Assembly: GCA_910580225.1 (NCBI GenBank)
Contig: CAJTXE010000031.1
Location: 19,876 to 51,445 of the forward strand
Length of the DNA stretch: 31,570 bases
Reading direction: 5' to 3'
DNA from: an uncultured Acetatifactor sp.
GTDB lineage: Bacteria > Bacillota > Clostridia > Lachnospirales > Lachnospiraceae
Under the pieces are notes generated by a model. The model was given only the letters and a program-made list of their open reading frames with translations. It was not told the DNA's origin and did not search any database. A program made the translations under genes and the position numbers. Of the stretch, positions 1 through 8,622 are shown piece by piece. The first letter of the stretch is position 1. Each line of letters begins with the position of its first letter.

Positions 1-2
1 AC

Positions 3-518
3 GACATGTACGGAATCATAGCCCTCGCACCCTTCCTTGGTCATGACACCCTGGATCAGCTGATTGAGAAGATTCAGCCACAGGGCAATCTCCGGCAGAT
101 TACCGGGCTGGCTCCCTTTTTGAGCCACGAGACCTTAAGCAGGCTGGTTCTGAATACGGATGCTGCGGAAGATATGTCCGGGATTGTTTCCCTGGCTCCT
201 TTCCTTGGTCATGACACCCTGGACAAGCTGATGGAAAAGATTCAGCCACAGGGCAATCTCCGGCAGATTGCGGGGCTGGCTCCCTTTTTGAGCCACGAGA
301 CCTTAAGCAGGCTGGTTCTGAATACGGATGCTGCGGAAGATATGTCCGGGATTGTTTCCCTGGCTCCTTTTCTGGGACACAGCACTCTGGACAAGTTATT
401 GGATAGCCTTCCGAAAAATGAATATGGGCATATCTCCGGCCTTGCGCCTTTCCTGTCACAGGAAACCCTGCAGAAAATTGCCAAAAAACTGATGACGAAC
501 GACAGTCTGCCCACTTGA
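3..518 (+). CDS. LAPFL-repeat protein, C-terminal part (5' end outside window)
   Basis: The reading frame is open to the left edge, so the 171 visible residues are the C-terminal part of a longer protein. They consist almost entirely of 28-residue units beginning LAPFL(G/S)HxTLxxL, about six in a row, alternating between two subtypes so that the higher-order period is 56 residues. Each unit looks amphipathic and helical, with a conserved Leu-Ala-Pro-Phe-Leu turn, which suggests an elongated helical-repeat (solenoid-like) surface for binding another molecule. The last two units have drifted, and the protein ends after a short polar tail. I see no membrane segment or catalytic motif in this part. 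I do not recognise the family well enough to give a function; the missing N-terminus may carry the informative domain. Confidence 0.75.
   Translation, partial: DMYGIIALAPFLGHDTLDQLIEKIQPQGNLRQITGLAPFLSHETLSRLVLNTDAAEDMSGIVSLAPFLGHDTLDKLMEKIQPQGNLRQIAGLAPFLSHETLSRLVLNTDAAEDMSGIVSLAPFLGHSTLDKLLDSLPKNEYGHISGLAPFLSQETLQKIAKKLMTNDSLPT
71..370 (+). repeat. 168-bp intragenic tandem repeat
   Basis: Bases 71-202 and 239-370 are the same at all but two positions (102/270 and 104/272), a period of 168 bp that encodes two 28-residue protein units. The near-identity, including synonymous positions, points to a recent duplication or gene conversion. Such tracts commonly change copy number by recombination or slippage. 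Confidence 0.9.
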
Positions 519-568
519 AGCCGGCGGCACCGTTTCCGTGATAAGTCTGCAATATGACCGTTCTCTTC

Positions 569-1693
569 CTACTGCCCTACCTGGTGATGGCAGTACCGGT
601 ACGCCCCCGCTGCAGTGGCTGTGGCGGCCACTGTCAGCATCAAGGCTGTCAGTACTGCCTTCCCTCTGGCCGGTGCCTCAGCAAATGTCCCCGGATAGGA
701 CAACGGCATGCTGTAACACACCAGATGCAGCATGCTGTTGACTCTTCCCATGGGCAATGTGTCCAGGACAATTTTTACCACCGCCAGAGGTCCTGCATAG
801 AGCAGCAGCGACCGTACCAATACAGAGAACAGCTGTCTGCCTGAGGCGGAAACGGCTCCCACAAGAGCAACCAGTACCAACGTAGATCCCCATCCGCACA
901 GATACAATACAAGCAGGCATTTGCCTGTAGATATGTAGTCATATTTAACATCCATGGGCAAACCTGCCAGCCGGCAGCTGACAGCCAGACCATCTGCACC
1001 ATAAAAAGCAATGTACTGGAAAAAAATACTTCCGCAGCACATCCAGTAATATACCGATGCCAACAATCCGCCTACCGCCATACGGGTCTTCCAGACTGTA
1101 AAACGGCCTTTGGGTGTGGACAGAATAACATCTGCGGTGCGGCAGGCATAATCTTCCACAAACAGCGGGCACAAACAAACGATAATCGCCAGCTGTCCCA
1201 GTGCAAATGCAATGCAAAACCTGTCCCAATACCATGTGCTCCCCCCTGCATAGCCAAACACATAATTCCCCTGCAGGTACCGGCTTTCCCTCCATCCATC
1301 CCTCAGTCTATAGACAATCTCCCCATCCTCCATGACGGGCTCTCCGAAAACTCTCACCACGAAGCGGTTGCAGAAATTATCATTGCCGCCATCTGACGCG
1401 GCTGCCTGCAGTCCCTCCCAGGTAGTACTGCGGTTCTCATAATTAACAGGAGGACCATATTTCTCCCAGATGGCCTGTACCGTATCCGCTGTCAGAACGC
1501 CGGAAAATTCGGCCGCAATCTCCTGGTCTCTGGCAATGGCTTCTGTCTTCTTATAGATTCTGCCGTCATCGATCAATCCCTCTCCCCAGACCGTGTTTCC
1601 CATGGCATAATATAAAGCAAACAGCATCCCAGCCAGCATGACTGCCAGATTTATCTTCTTTGACAATATACGGTAGACTTCTGTATGGAACAT
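569..1693 (-). CDS. ABC transporter permease, last gene of the sigma/ABC operon
   Basis: This 374-residue integral membrane protein is probably the permease of the ATPase encoded just upstream. It starts with a short cytoplasmic stretch and a first membrane helix (about residues 15-35). A large extracytoplasmic region of about 150 residues follows, then roughly five more hydrophobic helices. This ABC-2-like layout of TM1, large loop and TM bundle is shared with the permease at 22415-24412. The frame is open to 1873, but I chose the ATG at 1693 because GGAGAG lies 5-6 bases upstream and the residues before it read as out-of-context sequence overlapping the ATPase gene. An ATG at 1720 is the alternative. 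The substrate is unknown; lantibiotic or bacitracin-type export/immunity systems have this shape, but nothing here proves it. Confidence 0.75.
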   Translation of the reverse strand: MFHTEVYRILSKKINLAVMLAGMLFALYYAMGNTVWGEGLIDDGRIYKKTEAIARDQEIAAEFSGVLTADTVQAIWEKYGPPVNYENRSTTWEGLQAAASDGGNDNFCNRFVVRVFGEPVMEDGEIVYRLRDGWRESRYLQGNYVFGYAGGSTWYWDRFCIAFALGQLAIIVCLCPLFVEDYACRTADVILSTPKGRFTVWKTRMAVGGLLASVYYWMCCGSIFFQYIAFYGADGLAVSCRLAGLPMDVKYDYISTGKCLLVLYLCGWGSTLVLVALVGAVSASGRQLFSVLVRSLLLYAGPLAVVKIVLDTLPMGRVNSMLHLVCYSMPLSYPGTFAEAPARGKAVLTALMLTVAATATAAGAYRYCHHQVGQ

Positions 1694-1766
1694 CTTTTCT
1701 CTCCTATCTCCATGTGGCATTGCTGTCTCTCCTGCCATGGACCTTTTTAAAGTATCAGCACCGAAC

Positions 1767-2633
1767 TCACTGTTCCCGGAAATAATACAGATAGACATCC
1801 TCCAGATCCGGATCCGCAGGCCGGGCCTCCTCCATAGGGCGCCTGTCTGAGACAATACGCAGTCTGACACCATTTTCTGTATTTTTCAGGCTGCTGACAT
1901 TAAAATAAGCCTGATACCGCTCTGTGTCCTCCGGCTTCACGATACATTCCCACACTTTCCCCCTCGCCAGCTCCAGCAACCGTCCCATATCCCCCATTGC
2001 CAGCAGCTTTCCCTCCTTCATCAGAAGGATTTCATCCGCTATGTATTCCACATCCGGCACAATGTGAGTGGAGAGAAGAATGATTCGTTTTCTGGACAAC
2101 GTACTAATGATATTTCGAAATCGAATGCGCTCTCTGGGATCCAGCCCTGCAGTAGGTTCATCCAGAATCAGAATCTCCGGATCATTTAACAGAGCCTGGG
2201 CGATTCCCAGACGACGCACCATGCCTCCTGAGAAGGTTTTAATCTTCCGATTCTTGTCTCTGTCCAGGTCCACCTTCCGCAGCAGTTCCTCCACCTTCTC
2301 CCCGGCTTCTGTTTTCCCCATTGCTTTCAACGCCGCCAGGTACATTAAGAATCGCTTTGCCGTGAATTCCGAATAATATCCGAACTCCTGAGGCAGATAA
2401 CCCAGAACTCTGCGATATTCTGCCCCCAGATCCCGTATACTGCTGCCTCCGTACAGCACTCTGCCCTCTGTTGCCTCCAGAATGCCGCAGATCATGCGCA
2501 GAAGGGTGGTCTTGCCGGAACCGTTTGGCCCAAGCAGCCCGTAGACCCCATTGGTCAGGGTGCAGGAAACGCCATTAACTGCCGCCATGTCTCCATACCT
2601 CTTCGTCACCCCTTCTAAAGTCAGTTCCAACAT
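1767..2633 (-). CDS. ABC transporter ATP-binding protein
   Basis: This 288-residue ATPase should power the adjacent permease. Walker A GPNGSGKT is at residues 35-42, the signature FSGGM at 134-138, Walker B ILILDEP at 154-160, and the H-loop is in the STHIVPD stretch. After the nucleotide-binding domain there is a C-terminal extension of about 80 residues ending LEDVYLYYF. The second ATPase in this window (21512-22387) has the same extension and ending, so the two are paralogues. The gene overlaps the preceding membrane-protein gene by 13 bp, which implies co-transcription and probably translational coupling. The protein acts on the cytoplasmic face of the membrane. Confidence 0.93.
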   Translation of the reverse strand: MLELTLEGVTKRYGDMAAVNGVSCTLTNGVYGLLGPNGSGKTTLLRMICGILEATEGRVLYGGSSIRDLGAEYRRVLGYLPQEFGYYSEFTAKRFLMYLAALKAMGKTEAGEKVEELLRKVDLDRDKNRKIKTFSGGMVRRLGIAQALLNDPEILILDEPTAGLDPRERIRFRNIISTLSRKRIILLSTHIVPDVEYIADEILLMKEGKLLAMGDMGRLLELARGKVWECIVKPEDTERYQAYFNVSSLKNTENGVRLRIVSDRRPMEEARPADPDLEDVYLYYFREQ

Positions 2634-3529
2634 ACCATCTCACCCCTTCTGATTTTTCTATATATACACCGTAGCTGCCACAGATAGAATACAGCGCCTG
2701 CTGCCAGCACTGCCCCCCATTTCCACAGACGGGCCCCGGCATAAGCCTCCCCCGGTGTTGCTGCAGGAACTGCCGCCAGAGTCCCTGTCACAAACGCCAT
2801 CGCCAGCTGAACATAACGACTTCTGCCTCCCCGCAATGCCGTGAAAAAGAACAGACAGCACACATTAGCCAGCACAAAAGGCACCAGAATATACACACAT
2901 ACCGCCCCAAACGGCGCCTTTGCCCGCTCCGCAATCCTGCCGCCGCAGAGAGTCAGAACCCCAATATCCACCAGACCCGAGAACGCCATCCGTATCGTCC
3001 ACACCTGGGACAGATTAAAATAACAACTCTGCTCCAGCTCTGCCATTCCCCTGGAAAAATGTCTGCTCAGTTGACTGCATCCTGCCACACCCATCCAGGC
3101 AGCTATAACGGAAGTCCACTGCAGATAGTCTGCAAGCTCTCTCTTACCTCCGGATGCCCGTTCCACGAAAAGTATCATCGCAACAATGAAGATTCCCTGC
3201 AGAATCCAAAAACCGGCTGATAGATACTGTATCTGGACGGCCAGCAGCTCTCCAGGAAAAGGGGTGCGACAAAACGTCTTTTTCGATATGTTTTGTCGTA
3301 TTTCAGCTAGAGATTGCTTTCTTCGCTCCGGATCCGGCATACATTCCTGCTTCAATCTCCTGACTGCATCTGCTGTTGCACATTCCTCCACGCCATTTTC
3401 TTTTTCCCGTTTTTTCTCATAAAAGCGATTGAGACCTGTCCGCTCTTTTTCACCTTTTAGCGCCTTCACTCTATTGTTCCTTCTCTTCCCTTTCTTTTTG
3501 TCAGTTTTTTCCATCTGTCTCTCTTTCAT
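2621..3529 (-). CDS. membrane protein with long basic N-terminus, between sigma factor and ABC genes
   Basis: This 302-residue protein has a highly charged, Lys/Arg-rich N-terminal region of about 90 residues, predicted cytoplasmic, followed by about six hydrophobic segments from residue 95 onward. It sits directly downstream of an ECF sigma factor gene and overlaps the ABC ATPase gene. Membrane proteins in this position are often anti-sigma factors or extra ABC subunits. However, I see no zinc anti-sigma motif (HxxxCxxC), so neither role is established. The start at 3529 has a GGAG six bases upstream. An internal Met five codons later is possible but has a weaker site. Confidence 0.7.
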   Translation of the reverse strand: MKERQMEKTDKKKGKRRNNRVKALKGEKERTGLNRFYEKKREKENGVEECATADAVRRLKQECMPDPERRKQSLAEIRQNISKKTFCRTPFPGELLAVQIQYLSAGFWILQGIFIVAMILFVERASGGKRELADYLQWTSVIAAWMGVAGCSQLSRHFSRGMAELEQSCYFNLSQVWTIRMAFSGLVDIGVLTLCGGRIAERAKAPFGAVCVYILVPFVLANVCCLFFFTALRGGRSRYVQLAMAFVTGTLAAVPAATPGEAYAGARLWKWGAVLAAGAVFYLWQLRCIYRKIRRGEMVCWN

Positions 3530-3605
3530 TGCCTGCTCCTGTCTCTCCGGCCTGTTAGCCTCAACTCTGCTCTAATCCTGCGCTTCTGAAAATTATCTCC
3601 GGACA

Positions 3606-4208
3606 TCAATCGAAAAAATCTTCCCTCTTCAGGTTTTCCTGCAATTTCTCCATCCCCTGCCGAACTCTGGATTTGGCAGTCGAAACCGACACTCCTGTCA
3701 TATGTCCTATCTCACGATATTTCATATCCTGCAGATAATAAAGCAAAATAGCTTCTCTCTGCATTTCCGGCAGCTTTGCCAGCGCACCCATCAGCCTTTC
3801 ATGAACATCGCGTTCCAATACATGCTGCTCCGGAAGATGCCTGCTCCCCCGGTTACTGCCATCAGAATCCATATTATCTTCACCGGACCTTCCCAGCTCC
3901 CCTTCTTCCTCCTGAAATGTGTCAAGCGAAACCAGCCGCCTGTTCTCCCTTCCCCGCTTTCCCATGGCACTCCGGCACACATTCGCTGCGATGGTCAATA
4001 AATATCCCTTTAGGTTGCGCTCATGGTATCCCTCCACATAACGGATAAACCGAAGAAAAGTCTCCTGAGTCAAATCATAGGCATCCTCACGATCTCCCGT
4101 AAAAAAGACACAAAAACGAAAGATATCATCGTAATACTTCTCGGCAATATCTGCAAGATACCGTTTTTCTCCTTTATGGACAGCTCGTATCCACTGACGC
4201 TCTTCCAC
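3606..4208 (-). CDS. ECF-type RNA polymerase sigma factor
   Basis: This 200-residue sigma-70 family protein of the extracytoplasmic-function class would direct RNA polymerase to a small set of promoters, probably including its own operon. Region 2 spans about residues 20-90, with DAYDLTQETFLRFIRYVEGY corresponding to the 2.2-2.4 helices. Region 4 spans about 140-195, with the helix-turn-helix MKYREIGHMTGVSVSTAKSR. The linker between them is long and acidic/Ser-rich (about 98-130). The start codon is GTG at 4208; an AAGGAG lies five bases upstream and no ATG is as well placed. The following three genes on the same strand encode a membrane protein and an ABC transporter, so this probably regulates a cell-envelope stress or export operon. 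Confidence 0.92.
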   Translation of the reverse strand: MEERQWIRAVHKGEKRYLADIAEKYYDDIFRFCVFFTGDREDAYDLTQETFLRFIRYVEGYHERNLKGYLLTIAANVCRSAMGKRGRENRRLVSLDTFQEEEGELGRSGEDNMDSDGSNRGSRHLPEQHVLERDVHERLMGALAKLPEMQREAILLYYLQDMKYREIGHMTGVSVSTAKSRVRQGMEKLQENLKREDFFD

Positions 4209-4456
4209 ACCGACTCCTTTTTACCGGCAAACCAAACTTTTCTTCGGATGCTTTCCTGTATCCCCCGGTCTCTTCCCCTGCCGAGTTACACGAAACCTTT
4301 CACCGGCAACTCTCTGCTGTGTATCCCGTCCCGGCTTCCCCTTTCGTTCTGCCAGCGTCTTCCGCTGCTCTTCCCCCCGGTCCGGCTTTGACAGCTCATT
4401 GTACATCCATACTCTGTCCTCTCACTCTATATAATCCGGCTATTCCCGAAAAAGTT

Positions 4457-5527
4457 TTAGAATCTGATATTATTTTCATTTGATTCATTCTCAATCCGTT
4501 TCTCCAGACTGACATAACTTTGATAAATAATGACAAATCCCAGCGGCCCTCCGATAATCCCCCAAAGGCCGAACAGCTTAATTCCCCCATAGATGGACAC
4601 CAATATGGCAATCGGGGAAACACCCACCTTCCTGCCGATCAGCCTGGGTTCCAGCAGTTCCCGGACAAATATGCACACCACATACACCAGCAGACACACT
4701 GCAGCCCGGACATAGCCTCCCAGAAACAATTGCTGTAACCCCAGCGGCACCAGCACTACCCCTGTTCCGATAAAGGGCAGTGCGTCCAAAAGTCCGGCCA
4801 GCAATCCCCACAGAATGCCGTGTCGAATCCCGCTGATTTCCAATGCTGCTGCAGCCAGGGTTCCGATGATACTCATAATAATCAACTGTGCCTTCACGTA
4901 AGTAGCGATATATCGTATAATACCGCAGATGATCTCGAGAAACACATGGCATTCCTCCCGGTCCAACATTCGATTCATGATTTCGTCATAATCTTTTGCC
5001 AGCAGAATCGCGGCGATCAGGAAGGTCACCAGAAATCCACCCACAGCGCCCGCCGTCTTAACATATGTCAGCGAATGAGACAGCATATCCGGCAATAACT
5101 GCAGTTGAAAATAATCAATCCCATCCTGAATCCATACCGACAGGAGCTGCTCCAGATATAAATTGTCCACTCCCAGCCACCTCCCCACCACATTGCAGAT
5201 CTCATGCACAAAGTAAGACAAATCTGTCCCCAGTGAATCCAGCCCTCTCACCAGACCGGGCAGACTTCCCACGATCCAGGAAAACAGAATCCACAGCAGT
5301 ATGGCCAATATCCCTCCCGCCAGAAGCAGCAAAAGCAATGCACCGATCTGTCTGTGAATTTTCATCCTCTTCTGCATCTTCTGAAACAGGGATCCAAATA
5401 TCGTCACAAAAAGGATTGCCGTCAAAACCGGCGCCGTCAACGGAGCTATCACCTTCAGGAAAAAATAAACTGCTCCTGTCAGAAGGAGCAGCAAAATCAT
5501 TTTGTTTTCTTTTATTTTCTCTGCCAT
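4457..5527 (-). CDS. AI-2E family transporter (YtvI/PerM-like)
   Basis: This 356-residue polytopic membrane protein has the layout of the AI-2E family. Two N-terminal membrane helices precede a third (about residues 60-85), a long amphipathic extracytoplasmic stretch lies between about 90 and 150, and a C-terminal bundle of helices follows. The bundle contains the conserved GLLAGLLDALPFIGTG and the PRLIGRKVGVSPIAIL region, both hallmarks of the family. Bacillus YtvI, a sporulation-associated member, is the nearest type I can name; other members export autoinducer-2 or exchange ions, so the substrate is open. An AAGGA lies upstream of the ATG. The gene is separated by 248 bp from the sigma factor gene and is probably its own unit. 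Confidence 0.88.
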   Translation of the reverse strand: MAEKIKENKMILLLLLTGAVYFFLKVIAPLTAPVLTAILFVTIFGSLFQKMQKRMKIHRQIGALLLLLLAGGILAILLWILFSWIVGSLPGLVRGLDSLGTDLSYFVHEICNVVGRWLGVDNLYLEQLLSVWIQDGIDYFQLQLLPDMLSHSLTYVKTAGAVGGFLVTFLIAAILLAKDYDEIMNRMLDREECHVFLEIICGIIRYIATYVKAQLIIMSIIGTLAAAALEISGIRHGILWGLLAGLLDALPFIGTGVVLVPLGLQQLFLGGYVRAAVCLLVYVVCIFVRELLEPRLIGRKVGVSPIAILVSIYGGIKLFGLWGIIGGPLGFVIIYQSYVSLEKRIENESNENNIRF

Positions 5528-5655
5528 ACTGTTTCCTTACACCTTTCCGCCCCGGTTTCCCATATGCTGCTGCGATACAGCAGTGCCTTCTATCATTCTG
5601 AAAATGCCGGAACCCCTCTTCTGTCAAGTAATAGTATGGTATTTTTTTCAATCAT

Positions 5656-6399
5656 TCATAACTGTGAAAAAAAGGAAAATGCCTTTCCTCCGGGCTTCAC
5701 CTGAAACTCCATCTTCCCTCCGGAAACAGGATGTACGAATTCCAGCCGGTATGCGCAGAGCGCCGCATTTTGAATGTCCAGCTCCCCACCAATCCGGAGA
5801 CTTTTGTCGTCTCCGTACTTTCTGTCCCCCAGAAGAGCCATTCCCCCATGCGCCATCTGAGCCCGGATCTGATGAAACCTCCCGGTTTCCAGTCGAATAT
5901 CCGCCAGGGCGATCTCCGGCCTGTCCAGAATCTGCAAGATACGATACCGCAGACAGGCTCTGCGGGCCTCCCACCCGCTTCCCTCTTTTGACGATAATTC
6001 CATAATCTCTGCTCTGCCGTCACGTTTCCGAAGATAATCTTCCAACCTTCCCTCCAGTTCCGGCGGCCGGCCGCAAACTACCGCATAATAGCATTTGCAG
6101 AATCCTCCTTCCGCATCCTGCCTCTGCAATTGTCTGCTCAAATGCGCCGCTGCCCTTGCATTCCTGGCAAATACCAACAGCCCTTCCACCGGCTGATCCA
6201 ATCGATGAATCACTCCCAGATACGGTTGCGTATTCCCGGCCGGTTTGGTCTGCTCAGTTTTTCTGTCGGTTTGCCATATATAATTTTTCAATTCACTCAC
6301 CACATCAGCCTGCCCTATGCCTGCTGTCTGAGTCGCAAACCCTGCCGGTTTATATACCACCAGTATCTCCCTATCCTCATATATCAATTCCGTTTTCAT
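5656..6399 (-). CDS. RluA-family pseudouridine synthase
   Basis: This protein would convert specific uridines in rRNA or tRNA to pseudouridine in the cytoplasm. The catalytic motif HRLDQPVEGLL is at residues 65-75 with the nucleophile Asp68. The opening IYEDREILVVYKPAG and the later GRFHQIRAQMAHGG are standard RluA-family blocks. With 247 residues and no N-terminal S4 domain, it is one of the short members. The frame is open to an ATG at 6495, but the family normally begins right at the IYED block, so I place the start at 6399; its ribosome binding site is weak, and the longer form with 32 extra residues cannot be excluded. The exact RNA target cannot be told from sequence. Confidence 0.88.
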   Translation of the reverse strand: MKTELIYEDREILVVYKPAGFATQTAGIGQADVVSELKNYIWQTDRKTEQTKPAGNTQPYLGVIHRLDQPVEGLLVFARNARAAAHLSRQLQRQDAEGGFCKCYYAVVCGRPPELEGRLEDYLRKRDGRAEIMELSSKEGSGWEARRACLRYRILQILDRPEIALADIRLETGRFHQIRAQMAHGGMALLGDRKYGDDKSLRIGGELDIQNAALCAYRLEFVHPVSGGKMEFQVKPGGKAFSFFSQL

Positions 6400-6574
6400 A
6401 TTGCCTGTTTCCCCGCTCTGCAGCCATCCTTCTTCATCGTGATGCTGCACTTGTATCCTTTTGACCTTTTCCCGGCTGTCTTCAGCCTCGTCCATACGAT
6501 GTCAGCCTTTCCCGGCTTTCTCCTGTCCATTCCGTTCTTCTCTCCCTGACAGTCTGCCTTTCCACTGTTTTCAT

Positions 6575-7444
6575 CTATATCCCAATCGCAGCCGGAAAAA
6601 GCAGACTGCCATAGACCAGCAGAACCGCCAGGTGGGTCAGCAGCGCGGCTGCATAAGGAATCCTGTGCCGGCAGGCCTCTATCCCACTGAGCATAGCCGC
6701 CCCATACCCAAATACATTCACCATCTGTTTTCCCCATGCCAGAGGCTCCTGAAGCATCACGCCCTGATATGGTTCATAGCTGATCCACCGGATACCTGAG
6801 GCCAGCCCCTTCATCCAGCCTTCTCCCAAAAATACTCCGGCTGTCCCCAGCACAAAAATTCCCCCTACAGCCATTCCCCAAAAACAGAGCCGGTCTCCTC
6901 TGCCGAATGCCTTCCTTCGAGACAGCATCCAGCCAAAAATGACCAGAAAATAACCGGGATACAACGCCGCACCCAATATGGCCGGGAATACGGCCCCAAA
7001 ATTCTTCCCTTTTTCCCACAGCAGATATGCGCCCAGCAAAAATGCAAAAGCCACGGAATCAATCTGTCCCCAACATATACCCCGCAGATATACCACAGGA
7101 GACAGCAGACACACAACGAAGCAAAAGGTATGCTTCAGCTTCTCCTTCTGTCCGCAGGCAATCGCCGCAAACAGCAATGCTACTACATAATCCGCCCCTC
7201 CGGCCAGCCATTTTACCGTATGCAGCGGCAATGCCGGCAGGTACTGCGCCGCATATACAACAAGATGATAAAAAGAGGACTGTATATTGTTTTCATGTCG
7301 GTCGAATAGGGCTCCTGCATCTGGCGCCGTCCACCAGACTGCTGCCCGGCGCAGATAAAGGCCCAGCGCTGCCGCCATCAAAACCGTCAACAGAAGCATA
7401 TGCCGCTCCGCCCATAAAAGAAGCTTTTTTTCCGCTTTTAACAC
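6575..7444 (-). CDS. multi-pass membrane protein coupled to GT-C-like gene
   Basis: This 289-residue protein has eight or more hydrophobic segments. The stretch WTAPDAGALFDRHENN, just after the first helix, is an acidic loop of the kind found in GT-C fold glycosyltransferases. It starts at a GTG (7444-7442) inside the last codons of the upstream gene, giving a 7-bp overlap; a strong GGGAGG lies seven bases before it, which settles the start against longer in-frame candidates. Translation is probably coupled to the upstream membrane protein, and the two may form a pair acting on a lipid-linked sugar substrate. No family can be named with confidence. Confidence 0.7.
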   Translation of the reverse strand: MLKAEKKLLLWAERHMLLLTVLMAAALGLYLRRAAVWWTAPDAGALFDRHENNIQSSFYHLVVYAAQYLPALPLHTVKWLAGGADYVVALLFAAIACGQKEKLKHTFCFVVCLLSPVVYLRGICWGQIDSVAFAFLLGAYLLWEKGKNFGAVFPAILGAALYPGYFLVIFGWMLSRRKAFGRGDRLCFWGMAVGGIFVLGTAGVFLGEGWMKGLASGIRWISYEPYQGVMLQEPLAWGKQMVNVFGYGAAMLSGIEACRHRIPYAAALLTHLAVLLVYGSLLFPAAIGI

Positions 7445-8622
7445 GATTCTGCCTCCCTTCTCTCTGCCTGATACAATCTTTGAAAGCATCTCCAGGTCAG
7501 GTAAAAATAAATGATCAGATTTCCTGCCGCCAAGCCGTAATGAGATACAAATTCCCACCCCAGGTAGCTCTGCCCATTGCACTGCATAGACAGCAGCACC
7601 AGCACCAACGCAGGAATCCTAAGCTTTCGGTGAAAAAGAGCACACACCGGCAGCAGAAGCTCCGCCATATAATTGTAGCGCTCATGCATACAGGGCAGAA
7701 GCATGGCACAGGTCATGGTAGTCCACACAGCATACTCCATGACATCCCGCAGCGTGTGTTTTGTTTGGGACTGCATAAACAGTACCGCAAACAACAACAG
7801 CGCGGTAAAAGTGATGATCACCGCCGCACTTCCAAACTGATAGTAGGGCGCCTCCTTAAAAAACGTCCAGATATTGGGATAGTAATAGTACAGAAACGGA
7901 TATTCCCCCAGCATCTCACCGTAGGTCCGAAACGCAATATCCGCCGGGCATCCACCCAATATGGCAGGAATACACAGTACCTGTATGGCCGCCGGCACCC
8001 AGAGCAGATGCAGGATGGAAAACTTCTTTTTATAAAAGTAGAGAATCAGAATCAGCGGAAGGATAAAGATACTTTGCAGTTTCATAGCCAGCGCCGCTCC
8101 CAACGCCCACATTCCCCTCACCGGCTTTTCCTGCCAGATATACCAGAAGCTGAGTAACGCCAGAGACGCCCAGATCCCTTCACTTTGTGCCAGATATCCA
8201 CTGTTGATTACACCCACAGGATTACAGAGAACCAGGCCGTAAGCTGCTGCTCCGTATAAACAGGAATTGTCCCGCGCCTCTCCAGCCGCCATCCCCATCT
8301 TCATCGCTACCCCGGCTCCCAGATAGTCAAACAAAATGGACACCATCTTAATGCTGATGACAGGCTCTACCGGCAGCAATGTAAGGAAGTACAAAATCGT
8401 TGCGTAAAAAACGTTGTAATCTCCCTGAAAATCCGCCAGTGCCGCCAGACTGCCGCCCTCTTTCAGCTGCAGAAACCAGGCCTCCAGACACTGTTCATAG
8501 TCCACGCCCCGAAACCGGATGCCGGTCCAGCGCAGAAGGAAGCCCAACAGGGATAGAATACCCAGAACCATCAGAAATGTCCTGCGGTCCATACATTTGG
8601 CTTTTCCTTTTTGGTTCCTCAT
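7438..8622 (-). CDS. GT-C-like membrane glycosyltransferase (putative)
   Basis: This 394-residue polytopic protein resembles the GT87/mannosyltransferase-like GT-C group. A first helix (about 15-32) is followed by an extracytoplasmic loop with RFRGVDYEQCLEAW and FQGDYNVFY, where acidic residues of this loop normally bind the metal or lipid-phosphate sugar donor. About ten more hydrophobic helices follow. The start is the ATG at 8622, overlapping the stop of the upstream methyltransferase gene (ATGA arrangement), with GGGAGGAAGG just before it. The frame is open further up to 8748, but that stretch is inside the methyltransferase gene. It probably adds sugars to a lipid carrier or surface polymer; donor and acceptor are unknown. 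Confidence 0.68.
   Translation of the reverse strand: MRNQKGKAKCMDRRTFLMVLGILSLLGFLLRWTGIRFRGVDYEQCLEAWFLQLKEGGSLAALADFQGDYNVFYATILYFLTLLPVEPVISIKMVSILFDYLGAGVAMKMGMAAGEARDNSCLYGAAAYGLVLCNPVGVINSGYLAQSEGIWASLALLSFWYIWQEKPVRGMWALGAALAMKLQSIFILPLILILYFYKKKFSILHLLWVPAAIQVLCIPAILGGCPADIAFRTYGEMLGEYPFLYYYYPNIWTFFKEAPYYQFGSAAVIITFTALLLFAVLFMQSQTKHTLRDVMEYAVWTTMTCAMLLPCMHERYNYMAELLLPVCALFHRKLRIPALVLVLLSMQCNGQSYLGWEFVSHYGLAAGNLIIYFYLTWRCFQRLYQAERREAESC

Noticed and set aside
4221..4406. 61-codon minus-strand ORF upstream of the sigma factor gene
   Set aside because: Highly charged shadow-like sequence with no ribosome binding site or motif; the gap more probably holds the sigma operon promoter, which I could not define.
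7027..8157. 376-codon open frame on the plus strand
   Set aside because: Antisense to two membrane-protein genes whose starts and ribosome binding sites are clear. The product is His/Gln/Arg/Pro-rich, typical of shadow frames.
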